From Ectothiorhodospiraceae bacterium BW-2 (GTDB lineage: Bacteria; Pseudomonadota; Gammaproteobacteria; Thiohalomonadales; Thiohalomonadaceae): a DNA stretch of 64,000 nucleotides. Shown one piece after another: positions 18,882-27,295 of this stretch. Each line of letters begins with the position of its first letter. Within the stretch, counting starts at the first letter, position 1. Made by a program: the position numbers and the translations under genes. The notes beneath the pieces are model-generated. The model was not told the origin of the DNA, searched no databases, and saw only the letters and a list, made by a program, of their open reading frames with translations. The stretch covers positions 1,539,001 to 1,603,000 of the forward strand of contig CP032507.1 of assembly GCA_008375315.1 (NCBI GenBank), read 5' to 3'.

Positions 18882-19931
18882 TCATCTCTCCTTCGCTCTA
18901 TTCAGGGTTGGATAGTTGACCTCCAGCGACCCCACCCCCTCCTCCGGTAGAGCGGGGTTAATCCATACCTCAGTAGGGGGTTGCTTAACCTTGGGCTCAC
19001 CATGAATAAAGCGTTTCGGATGCTGCTGATAGGCCTGCTTCAGCGCCTGTTCACGCTGCTCGCTAACCTCCTTGTAACGACCGGTAAATACCTGCTCTGG
19101 AGTGAACCACGCAATCCCTCGATGGTGGTGGTGGAAACAGTACCAGTCAACATAGTCACTAAACCATATTCTGGCATGGTCAACTCCTGTCAATCGTTGA
19201 GGATAATCGGGTTGTTGCTTGAGTGTTTTAAATTGACTCTCGCTAAACGGATTGTCGTTACTGACTCGTGGACGGCTGTGGGAGCAGGTGATCCCCAGTT
19301 CGGCCATCAAGTCGAGATAGCCTCTGGCGGTCATCGGCACACCTCTATCCTGATGCAGTGTTAAGCCACTGAGCGCGACCCGATAGCGAGCCGCTGCGTC
19401 ACTGATTAACAGCTTGGAGAGCTCACTATTCTCCTTCCTTGAGACCATCCAAGCCACAATAAAACGGCTGTAGAGATCCATCACCACATAGAGATTCAAG
19501 AAGTTACCCTGCTCTGTGGTGGGAAGCTTAGTGATATCCCATGTCCAAACCTCATTCGGTCGGGTCGCCCGTAATCGGGGGATAGCGTGTGATTTGGCCG
19601 GTTTTTGAGCTCGCCGCTCTCCCGTCTGTTGATTAGCACGAAGGATCCGATACATCGTACTGATTGAACAGTAATATTTCCCTTCATCCAGCAGGCTAGC
19701 ATAGATCTCTGCCGGAGGTTGGTCATAGAATCGTTCGCTGTTCAAAAGCCCCAGAACGGCTTGCCTCTCTGCCTCACTCAGCGCATTGGCTGCGACGGGT
19801 CTTGGAAGGCTCGCTCGGGGGGAGACAACCGGAGCCTGTCGGCGGTAGTAGCCTGCACGCGAGAGCGCTAGGCTATCGCAAGCGGCTCTTATGCTCACCG
19901 AACTGGGGCACTCTTTTTCAACTAATCTCAT
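18882..19931 (-). CDS. IS3-family transposase OrfB (copy A)
   Basis: A 349-residue integrase-type protein: an HTH-like start 'SIRAACDSLALSRAGYYRRQ', then an rve core with 'RPNEVWTWDITKLPT' (first D), 'LHQDRGVPMTARGYLDLMAE' (second D) and 'SNDNPFSESQFKTLK' (E), the DD(35)E triad of IS3 OrfB. Full length. Its ATG at 19931 overlaps the orfA stop as ATGA, suggesting reinitiation rather than the -1 frameshift usual in IS3 elements. The translation agrees with copy B at 32128-33177. Confidence 0.92.
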   Translation of the reverse strand: MRLVEKECPSSVSIRAACDSLALSRAGYYRRQAPVVSPRASLPRPVAANALSEAERQAVLGLLNSERFYDQPPAEIYASLLDEGKYYCSISTMYRILRANQQTGERRAQKPAKSHAIPRLRATRPNEVWTWDITKLPTTEQGNFLNLYVVMDLYSRFIVAWMVSRKENSELSKLLISDAAARYRVALSGLTLHQDRGVPMTARGYLDLMAELGITCSHSRPRVSNDNPFSESQFKTLKQQPDYPQRLTGVDHARIWFSDYVDWYCFHHHHRGIAWFTPEQVFTGRYKEVSEQREQALKQAYQQHPKRFIHGEPKVKQPPTEVWINPALPEEGVGSLEVNYPTLNRAKER

Positions 19932-20332
19932 AAGCTTATCTCTGTGTTCATCTGCTCCAATAAGCTGAAGGCTTTTTTTTGGAGCGCAATCACCCCTTCG
20001 GTCTGCTGTAACCGTTGGCTAAGACGCTGAATTTCCTTCTTTAAACGCTCTATCTCCTTATCTCGCTTGTCTAGGCTCGGTTTGCGACCACTCTGTTTCC
20101 CTTTCAGGCCAGCCTGCCCCTGTGCTTGCAGTTGTCGGCGCCATTTGGTCAGATGGGAGCTGTAGATCTGCTCTTTGCGCAGCAGCTCGCCTAGCTGACC
20201 CGGCTCCTTGCACTGCTCTGCTTCTGCTAGGATCCGAAGCTTCTCTTCCTCACTAAATTTGCGGTAGGAGCGCTTCTCTTCATCGGGGTCGGTAACCTCG
20301 TTGGAGGGTAAAACGGTAGTATCTTTGGGCAT
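19928..20332 (-). CDS. IS3-family transposase OrfA (copy A)
   Basis: A 134-residue protein starting at ATG 20332 (MPKDTTVLPSNEVTD) behind GAGGAGA; an in-frame ATG further upstream lacks a ribosome site. It has a helix-turn-helix, 'YRKFSEEEKLRILAEAEQ', 'LLRKEQIYSSHLTKWRRQL', followed by a leucine-zipper-like coiled coil, 'DKEIERLKKEIQRLSQRLQQ', typical of IS3 OrfA. It binds the IS ends and pairs with OrfB. Intact. Confidence 0.9.
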   Translation of the reverse strand: MPKDTTVLPSNEVTDPDEEKRSYRKFSEEEKLRILAEAEQCKEPGQLGELLRKEQIYSSHLTKWRRQLQAQGQAGLKGKQSGRKPSLDKRDKEIERLKKEIQRLSQRLQQTEGVIALQKKAFSLLEQMNTEISL

Positions 20333-20412
20333 CGTGTATCTCCTCTGTTGCCCCCCTGATTCTACATTCATTTCTCATCAGGGGTGGTCTCAGGGTATCT
20401 TGACACTCAGGG

Positions 20413-20678
20413 TCGCCACCTTTATCGAAGTCTTCGATAAGGGCAGTCTCTATCTGTTTGGCAGTCGGGTCGATGATCGGCTAAAAGGGGGCGATATCGA
20501 CCTCTATATTCAGCCGGAGCAGCCGACCAATCTGGCGGAGAAGCGGCTTAACTTTATAGCCAAACTCTACCGCCAACTGGGAGAACAGAAGATCGATGTC
20601 GTAATTCAACGCCGCCAGCCGAAACTTATCGACCGCATCGCCACCGAACAGGGGATATTACTGTGCCAACGCCACTAA
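20413..20678 (+). pseudogene. MNT-type nucleotidyltransferase, 5'-truncated
   Basis: The frame enters directly from the IS edge: 'FIEVFDKGSLYLFGSRVDD', 'KGGDIDLYIQPEQ', 'KIDVVIQRRQPKLIDRIATE', stop at 20678. 'LFGSR-x8-GDIDLYI' is the nucleotidyltransferase motif of minimal MNT proteins, the antitoxin half of HEPN-MNT modules; they AMPylate the HEPN RNase. Only the first 20 or so residues are missing. It is followed, with a 16-bp overlap, by a matching HEPN-partner fragment. Confidence 0.8.
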
Positions 20679-20815
20679 CCGAAACCATTAGCAAAATCGC
20701 CCGTCTGTTTGAAAGTTGTGATAACGACTATCAACTGCTTCAGGATGCCACAATAGATGAGACGTGGTTCGATGACTACAATAACCAGCGTCTTGTGAGC
20801 GGAGGGGTAGAGTAG
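20663..20815 (+). pseudogene. HEPN-type partner of the nucleotidyltransferase, N-terminal fragment
   Basis: A 50-codon frame from GTG 20663: 'TETISKIARLFESCDNDYQL' and 'DETWFDDYNNQR', then 'LVSGGVE' and stop. The opening resembles proteins commonly encoded right after MNT nucleotidyltransferases, which I take to be the HEPN/HepT-type member, normally about 150 residues. Homology ends after 'NNQR', so most of the protein has been deleted; the last codons belong to the leader of the next gene, whose GGAGG sits inside them. Too short to fold as a HEPN domain. Confidence 0.55.
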
Positions 20816-23800
20816 TGCTGCCCTCGATTATTAATCGCCAAATCGATAGTGAACTGCGACAATTTTTGCGCCATGCGTTTCGGATGGGCTCACCGCTGTT
20901 TCGTCGTGCCGATGGCAGCACCGCCATGGATGAGTTTTTGGCGACCGAAGGGCTACTGGCTAAAGGTCCCTATGTTTCACTGCAGTTACCGTTTCGCATC
21001 AGCGCACTCCCGCTCGACTACTTTGCCAATTTTCAACTGCCGTTTGCCCCCTATCAACATCAGGCAATCGCCTATGAACGGTTAAGCCGGCCACAGCCGT
21101 TATCGACTTTAGTCGCTACCGGTACCGGCTCGGGTAAGACCGAGTGCTTTCTCTACCCGATTCTCAACTACTGTGCTAACCATAAAGCGCCGGGGATTAA
21201 GGCGATTATCATCTATCCGATGAATGCGCTGGCAACCGATCAGGCCAAGCGCTTTGCTAAAGAGGTGTTTAATAATCCCGGACTCAAAAACAGAGTCACC
21301 GTCGGCCTCTATGTGGGACAGGAGGATGCCGACAAAACCCAATCGATGCAACCGGAAAAGGTGATTACCGATAAAGAGACGCTGCGCCAATACCCGCCCG
21401 ATATTCTGCTGACTAACTATAAAATGCTCGACTACCTGCTACTACGACCGCAGGACCAACCGCTGTGGCAACACAATACCCCGGAGACACTGCAATATAT
21501 TGTCGTCGATGAGCTGCACACTTTTGACGGCGCTCAGGGAACCGATTTGGCCTGTCTGTTGCGGCGGCTGAAACATCGACTGCAGTCACCGACCGATCAT
21601 ATCGCCGTTGTGGGTACTTCGGCGACGGTCGGTAACAGCAGTGCGGCACTGATTGACTACGCCTCAGATATTTTTGATGCCCGCTTTGATGCCGAGGCAG
21701 TGATTAACGAAGATCGTTACAGTGCCGCCGAGTATCTGAGTCAGGAGTCACTCCACTTCTTCTCCTATCCTGCGCCTGATGCGTTGCCCGACTGGCACGA
21801 TGATCACTCGCTACAGCACTATATTAACCAATCTATCGCCTGCTGGTTTGAGGAAGATTTAGCCATTGATGCGGATTGGGAGTCCGATGCGGGGCGTGCT
21901 GGGCGAATTAAACTGGGCGAAAAGCTAAAGCAGCACCGCTTTTTTCACCATCTGCTGCATAAATTGGCAGGGCAAGCGGTCGCGCTGGAAGCGTTAGCGC
22001 AAGATATGATTCATGGTCAGCACTACGCATTGAGTCAGCGCTTAAAGGTGGTTGAAAACTTTTGTGCCCTGATTTCAGTGGCCCGATTAGCGGTCAATGA
22101 GAGCGAAGCTGTGTTACAACAGCGAATACAACAGGGCAAACCGCGACCGGTTCTGCCTCTGTTGCAAGTGCGTTTTCAGCATTGGGTGCGAGAGTTACGG
22201 CGAATGGTGGCTACTCTGGGACAGCAACGGGTGGAGGGCTTCGTGGCTGAACCGCAACTGCTGTTTAGTGACGATTTGGCCACAGATACCGATCAAATTA
22301 AATACCTGCCGGTGATCCACTGCCGTGACTGCCATGCGACCGGCTGGGGTGGGGTATTGCAGAGCGACTCCGATACACATATCGAGGACGATTTGCCGCT
22401 CTTTTATCAACTCTATTTTGAACATCGTCCCGAAGCGGTGCTTTTGTTCCCGATAGCGGAGGAGATTATCGGCCAGGCGTTAACCAAACTGGGTCAGGTA
22501 TACCGGCTCTGCCCGCAATGTTTACGGCTGAATACGACTCAACAGAACAGCTGTGTCAGCTGTCATCACGAACCTCTGCTTAGTCTGTTTCTCTATAACG
22601 ACTCGAATCTAAGAAGTAGTGGTGGTGCTACATCATTAGTGGCGAATCATAACTGCCCCTTTTGCCGTAGCGAACATGGCTTAAGTATTATCGGTGCCCG
22701 GGTTGCCAGTCTGCTCAGTGTGATGGCGCAGAATCTGTTTGGTTCACGCTTTAATAGTGATAAACAGCTGATTACCTTTAACGACTCGGTGCAGGATGCG
22801 GCTCATCGCGCCGGGTTTATCACTGCGCGTGCCTATCCGTTACTGATTCGATCCTTTTTTGCTAAAGTGATTCAACACGCCCCTAATGAGATATCGTTAT
22901 CACAACTGGCGATTCGGGTGGGTGAAGAGGCGTTATCGGGTGCCGGCAGTGAAGAGAACTTTGTCGGCACCTTTATCGCCCCCGATATGCAGTGGCAGTG
23001 GCACTATAAGGAGCTGACCCATCGCCAAAAATTGCCGGAAAAGAGTCCTTTGGTCAAACGGGTTAAACAGCGGCTGGCGTGGGAGCTGCTGGTTGAGATG
23101 GGGTTGAGATCCGTCATCGGTCGATCGCTGTTGCGCTCCGGTTCTGCCGCTGTCACGCCCTCGTTGCCGCTACTGGACAAAGCGTGTCTCGATATCCACG
23201 CCGCGTTAACGGAAGAGATTGGGAGGCTGAACAGCTTATCAGTCGAGCGGGTAGAGCTGTTTGTGGTCGGGATAGTGCAACTGCTTTTGAGTCGGGGGGC
23301 GATCTATCATCCGCTGCTGAAAACTTTTATTCAGCAGGGCGGAAATAGCTACCGGCTCAGTCGGGTAGGCGATAACGGCTACTTTATGCCCAATTATGGG
23401 CCGAGATCCCGCCTGCCGCGTTTTTTAAGTGTGGCTAAACTCTCTGCCCAATTTGATTCAGTGCAAGGGAAGCAGAGCCTCAATGCCCCCTATCTGAACT
23501 GGTTTAAGAAGAGTATTGCGGTGGATAGCTCGGTTTTGGCCTCAGGTTCTGCCGATTTGGTCTATCGAAGAGCCTTAGCGATACTGCATAAGCAGGGTCT
23601 TCTAGCAACTGAGGCGTATAGAGGCGAACCGGTTTACGGTCTCAACCCTGATCATTTGCAGATTAATCGTCAGCCGATCTCATTGCGTTGTGACCATTGT
23701 CACATTGAGCAAATAGTTGCCGCCGATTTACGCGCTTATTGGCAAAAAGCCCCTTGTTTGGTAAACAGTTGTAGCGGTGAACTGATCCCTAGTGATGAAG

Positions 23801-26800
23801 CTGTGCCGTCCGGTCGCTGGGAGCAGTTACAGAGTGTGCGGATTAACGGTTTTGAACACACCGGACTATTAGATCGCCCGTTACGGGAACAGATTGAGCA
23901 GTCGTTTATTAAGGGTAAACAGGTTTGGGATCTTAATCTGCTCTCGGCAACGCCAACACTGGAGATGGGGATCGATATTGGTGATCTCTCTACTGTTGCC
24001 TTAAGTTCGGTACCGCCGGCGCAATCGAACTATCTGCAACGCATCGGCAGGGCAGGACGGCGCGATGGCAATGCCTACAACATCACCTTTACCGAGGCTC
24101 AACCGCACGATCTCTACTATTTTGAAGATCCGCTACAGATGATTCAGGGCGATGTCGAACCGCCCGGGGTTTTTTTAGGTGCGATTGCGGTGTTGGAGCG
24201 GCAGTTAACCGCGTTCTGTTTTGATCGCTGGATAGCAACCGGGGTGGATGAGTCGATGATTCCTAAGTCGGTTCGTGAGCTACTCAATAGCGTAGAGGGT
24301 GGCCAAACGCACCACTTTCCATTTTTGTGGTTCGATTTTATTGAACGCCATCAAGGTGCGTTGCTGGAGGCATTTGTTCAGCTTTTTGAGAATCTGGACA
24401 GAGAGGCGATCGCCCATTTATCACGATTTATTCGTGGCGGAGGAGGCGAAGAGTACTCGCTGAGCTGGCGGATTCGTAACCGTTTGCAACAGTTAATTAA
24501 GGAGCGAGCATCACTCAATGCCCGGGTCAAAAAGATCGATAACCAGGTGGCTAAGCTGGCTAAAGCTGTCATTCAGGAGAGTGATCACGAGGAGAAGGTC
24601 GAGGCGTTACAGGGGGAACGAACCGCCCTTCGTGCCTTAATTCGTTCCATGAATAGCAAACAGACGCTTAACTTCTTTACCGATGAGGGGTTGCTACCCA
24701 ACTATACTTTCCCCGAAGAGGGGGTCACGATTCGCTCGATTTTGTGGCGTAAACGCGAAGCGGATGAGTCATCAACCGATGGCACTCAATTTATTCGTAC
24801 CACTTATGAGTATGAGCGCCCTTCTGCCTCGGCTATCGCCGAACTAGCTCCCGATAACTATTTCTACGCCGGTGGCCATAAGGTGGAGATTGAGCAGGTC
24901 GATTTAAAACTCTCTGAAATTGAGAACTGGAAAATCTGTGATAACTGCCACTACGCAGAAAATATCGATATCACTAAAGATCTCTTGACCACTTGCCCTA
25001 AATGTCAGAGCGTCACCTGGGGTGATAGTGGCCAAAAGACGCAAATGGTGAAGTTGCGTCAGGTCTATGCCCGCACTCCGGAACAGGATGCCAGAATCAG
25101 CGATGATAGCGATAATCGTGAACCCAAATTTTACAAGCGGCAGATGTTGGTTAGCTATGAACCGGCAGATCTGTTGCAGGCCTATAAAATCGACTGTGAC
25201 GATCTGCCGTTTGGTTTCGATTTTCTGAAAAAGGTCAACATTAAGGATATCAATTTTGGCGTACCCGATTCGCAATGTCAGGAGAGTGCCTTTGCCGGTG
25301 ATAAAGCCAAACGCAGCGGGTTTTATATCTGCAACCAGTGCGGCATGGTCAAAACCAGAAAACGCAATAAGATTAAGCACGACTTAACCTGTCCCTATCA
25401 CGATGATCTGGAAAAGGCAGAAGATCCGGCTAACTTTATCCACTGTCTCTATCTCTACCGGGAACTGGCTTCAGAGGCGATTCGGATGGTGTTGCCGGTC
25501 TCCAGCTATCGTGCTGATAGCGCCAATGAAGCCTCTTTCGCCGCAGCGATTCAGTTGGGGATTAAACACTACTTTAAGGGAAGTATCGATCATATCAGAG
25601 CCACCACCTATAGTGAACCTCTGAATGAGGGGGGGCGCATCTACTATCTGGTGATCTATGACTCGATTCCGGGAGGAACCGGCTATCTAAAAGAGCTGAT
25701 GCGCGATCCGCAAAATCTGTTTGCGCTAATTGAAAAGGCTTTTGTGGTACTCGATAGTTGTGGCTGTAATCAGGATCCACTCCGAGACGGTTGCTACCAT
25801 TGCCTTTACGCTTATCGTGATCGCTATAACCGCTTAAAAATTTCACGCGATTTGGCCAAAAAACTGATGCTGTCGATTTTGGAAAACCGTCAATATCTGG
25901 TTGAAGTAGCGTCACTGGCAGAGGTTAACCCTAATGTGCTGCTGGAGAGTGAGCTGGAACAGAAGTTTATTGATACCTTAAAGCTCTACAGCGCTGAGTG
26001 GCGTGTTAGCAATAGTACAGTTAATGGCAAAAATGGTTATCTGTTAACGGTCGGGACAAAAGATAAGCTTTCAGTGGCCTGGAAAATCGAGCCACAGGTC
26101 AATCTTGACTCTCAGCAGGGGGTTGATATCGCCAGTAAACCCGACTTTATCCTCTGGCCAGTTAAAACCGATGCAACGATTAAACCGATTGCCCTGTTTC
26201 TGGATGGCTATGAGTTTCATCGAGATATTGTGGCCGATGATGCTAATAAACGACTGGCAATTGCCCAATCCGGAAAATTCATGGTCTGGACACTCTACTG
26301 GGATGATTTGGAGAGTGATAACGGCGACCACTTGAAAGCGTATCTGAACCAGTATCAGAATAAGATGGTACGGGATCTACTTGGAAGCACAATCGGAGAT
26401 AAGCACTATGCCCAGTGGCAGACGGTACACAATAACAAGAACAGCTTTTCCCTATTGATAGATATTTTGAAAGAACCACCCGCTGCCTTGTCGCGCTTAA
26501 CTGGCTGTGCTGTCGCCCATACACTCTGCTGGCTAAGTGCAGATGGCAGAAGCGATATGAACACCGATATTGCGCATAAGCTGGCGTGGGAGATGCGGGA
26601 AAATGCCCCCCCTAACCGTGTGGATGAGCTATTACCCGATGAGCCGTTTTGGTTTGGCGGCTTGCTCGACAGTTTACAAAGTTCGGAAAAGTTGGTTGAA
26701 ATTGCGACTTCAATAACCCTTTCAGCCTTTGGACAAGCCCATTTTAGCCAAAGTGATGCAGATTTAGCCTATCTGAGTCACCATCTGAAAACCCATATCT

Positions 26801-27294
26801 GCTTTGATGATCGGGATAATCAGCATCCCGGCTATAAAGCGGCACTGATTGGGTATTGGAAGCTGATAAATATTTTGCAACTGCTGGATAATATTAGCTG
26901 GTGTTCACGAACCTCGGTCAAAAATGGGGCATCTTCGTTTGCTTTGGAAACAAGCCGCGAGGCCAGAATCGATGCCGCCAAACAGCCGGAGCCATCTTCT
27001 GAGAAGAGCGCAGCCTGGCAGAGTTGCTTAGATGAGACCCTGCTTTCAGGTGAGATAGAGCGCTTTTACGCCTCAAAACTACCTATTCCAGAGGTTGGTT
27101 ATGAATTAACCCTCAATAGTGTTGTGGTGGCTGAAGCAGAGCTGGCATGGGAGGCGAAAAAAGTGGCTGTTTTTGCACCGACTACAGCTGAGTCAGAGAT
27201 TGAACACTTCAAGCAACAGGGTTGGAGCTGCTTATCTGATCCGGTTCATTCCGGGTTAATCGAACAGTTAGAACAACTATTGGGAGTAAACTAA
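20815..27294 (+). CDS. Giant DEAD/DEAH helicase with DUF1998 domain (2159 aa)
   Basis: Starts at GTG 20815 behind GGAGG. Walker A ATGTGSGKTE (about residues 101-110), DELH box 'VVDELHTFDGAQG' (about 229), zinc-ribbon-like pairs 'CRDCHATGWGG' (about 500) and 'CPQCLRLN...SCVSCHHEP' (about 565-585), then motifs V/VI 'LEMGIDIGDLSTVALSSVPP' and 'QRIGRAGRRDGN' (about 1045-1085). A DUF1998/MZB region follows: 'DSIPGGTGYLKELM', 'CGCNQDPLRDGCYHCLYAYR' (about 1615-1665). Beyond it, 'SKPDFILWP' and 'IALFLDGYEFHRD' (about 1775-1805) resemble a restriction-endonuclease-like fold. Closest named relatives are DruE (Druantia) and the DrmA/DrmB pair (DISARM). Intact, and abutting the UvrD-like gene by one base. 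Confidence 0.87.
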   Translation: MLPSIINRQIDSELRQFLRHAFRMGSPLFRRADGSTAMDEFLATEGLLAKGPYVSLQLPFRISALPLDYFANFQLPFAPYQHQAIAYERLSRPQPLSTLVATGTGSGKTECFLYPILNYCANHKAPGIKAIIIYPMNALATDQAKRFAKEVFNNPGLKNRVTVGLYVGQEDADKTQSMQPEKVITDKETLRQYPPDILLTNYKMLDYLLLRPQDQPLWQHNTPETLQYIVVDELHTFDGAQGTDLACLLRRLKHRLQSPTDHIAVVGTSATVGNSSAALIDYASDIFDARFDAEAVINEDRYSAAEYLSQESLHFFSYPAPDALPDWHDDHSLQHYINQSIACWFEEDLAIDADWESDAGRAGRIKLGEKLKQHRFFHHLLHKLAGQAVALEALAQDMIHGQHYALSQRLKVVENFCALISVARLAVNESEAVLQQRIQQGKPRPVLPLLQVRFQHWVRELRRMVATLGQQRVEGFVAEPQLLFSDDLATDTDQIKYLPVIHCRDCHATGWGGVLQSDSDTHIEDDLPLFYQLYFEHRPEAVLLFPIAEEIIGQALTKLGQVYRLCPQCLRLNTTQQNSCVSCHHEPLLSLFLYNDSNLRSSGGATSLVANHNCPFCRSEHGLSIIGARVASLLSVMAQNLFGSRFNSDKQLITFNDSVQDAAHRAGFITARAYPLLIRSFFAKVIQHAPNEISLSQLAIRVGEEALSGAGSEENFVGTFIAPDMQWQWHYKELTHRQKLPEKSPLVKRVKQRLAWELLVEMGLRSVIGRSLLRSGSAAVTPSLPLLDKACLDIHAALTEEIGRLNSLSVERVELFVVGIVQLLLSRGAIYHPLLKTFIQQGGNSYRLSRVGDNGYFMPNYGPRSRLPRFLSVAKLSAQFDSVQGKQSLNAPYLNWFKKSIAVDSSVLASGSADLVYRRALAILHKQGLLATEAYRGEPVYGLNPDHLQINRQPISLRCDHCHIEQIVAADLRAYWQKAPCLVNSCSGELIPSDEAVPSGRWEQLQSVRINGFEHTGLLDRPLREQIEQSFIKGKQVWDLNLLSATPTLEMGIDIGDLSTVALSSVPPAQSNYLQRIGRAGRRDGNAYNITFTEAQPHDLYYFEDPLQMIQGDVEPPGVFLGAIAVLERQLTAFCFDRWIATGVDESMIPKSVRELLNSVEGGQTHHFPFLWFDFIERHQGALLEAFVQLFENLDREAIAHLSRFIRGGGGEEYSLSWRIRNRLQQLIKERASLNARVKKIDNQVAKLAKAVIQESDHEEKVEALQGERTALRALIRSMNSKQTLNFFTDEGLLPNYTFPEEGVTIRSILWRKREADESSTDGTQFIRTTYEYERPSASAIAELAPDNYFYAGGHKVEIEQVDLKLSEIENWKICDNCHYAENIDITKDLLTTCPKCQSVTWGDSGQKTQMVKLRQVYARTPEQDARISDDSDNREPKFYKRQMLVSYEPADLLQAYKIDCDDLPFGFDFLKKVNIKDINFGVPDSQCQESAFAGDKAKRSGFYICNQCGMVKTRKRNKIKHDLTCPYHDDLEKAEDPANFIHCLYLYRELASEAIRMVLPVSSYRADSANEASFAAAIQLGIKHYFKGSIDHIRATTYSEPLNEGGRIYYLVIYDSIPGGTGYLKELMRDPQNLFALIEKAFVVLDSCGCNQDPLRDGCYHCLYAYRDRYNRLKISRDLAKKLMLSILENRQYLVEVASLAEVNPNVLLESELEQKFIDTLKLYSAEWRVSNSTVNGKNGYLLTVGTKDKLSVAWKIEPQVNLDSQQGVDIASKPDFILWPVKTDATIKPIALFLDGYEFHRDIVADDANKRLAIAQSGKFMVWTLYWDDLESDNGDHLKAYLNQYQNKMVRDLLGSTIGDKHYAQWQTVHNNKNSFSLLIDILKEPPAALSRLTGCAVAHTLCWLSADGRSDMNTDIAHKLAWEMRENAPPNRVDELLPDEPFWFGGLLDSLQSSEKLVEIATSITLSAFGQAHFSQSDADLAYLSHHLKTHICFDDRDNQHPGYKAALIGYWKLINILQLLDNISWCSRTSVKNGASSFALETSREARIDAAKQPEPSSEKSAAWQSCLDETLLSGEIERFYASKLPIPEVGYELTLNSVVVAEAELAWEAKKVAVFAPTTAESEIEHFKQQGWSCLSDPVHSGLIEQLEQLLGVN

Positions 27295-27295
27295 T

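Larger units (their letters stand above)
18524..20412 (-). mobile_element. IS3-family element, copy A (1889 bp)
   Basis: The ends are CGGAAGCTGTCAAG (18524) and CTTGACACTCAGGG (to 20412), the same ends that copy B at 31647-33535 shows with a clean duplication. Here the flanks differ (GAGGG left, TCGCC right), so there is no target-site duplication. The 358 bp beyond the orfB stop are unusually long for an IS3 element and hold a large palindrome. Confidence 0.92.

Noticed and set aside
18629-18919. 96-codon plus-strand frame in the IS3 tail (also in copies B and C)
   Set aside because: It runs through the palindrome and into the orfB 3' end on the other strand; no family resemblance. Conservation is explained by identical IS copies.
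24904-25380. 158-codon minus-strand frame opposite the DUF1998 helicase
   Set aside because: Shadow of the helicase coding strand; composition typical of antisense frames.
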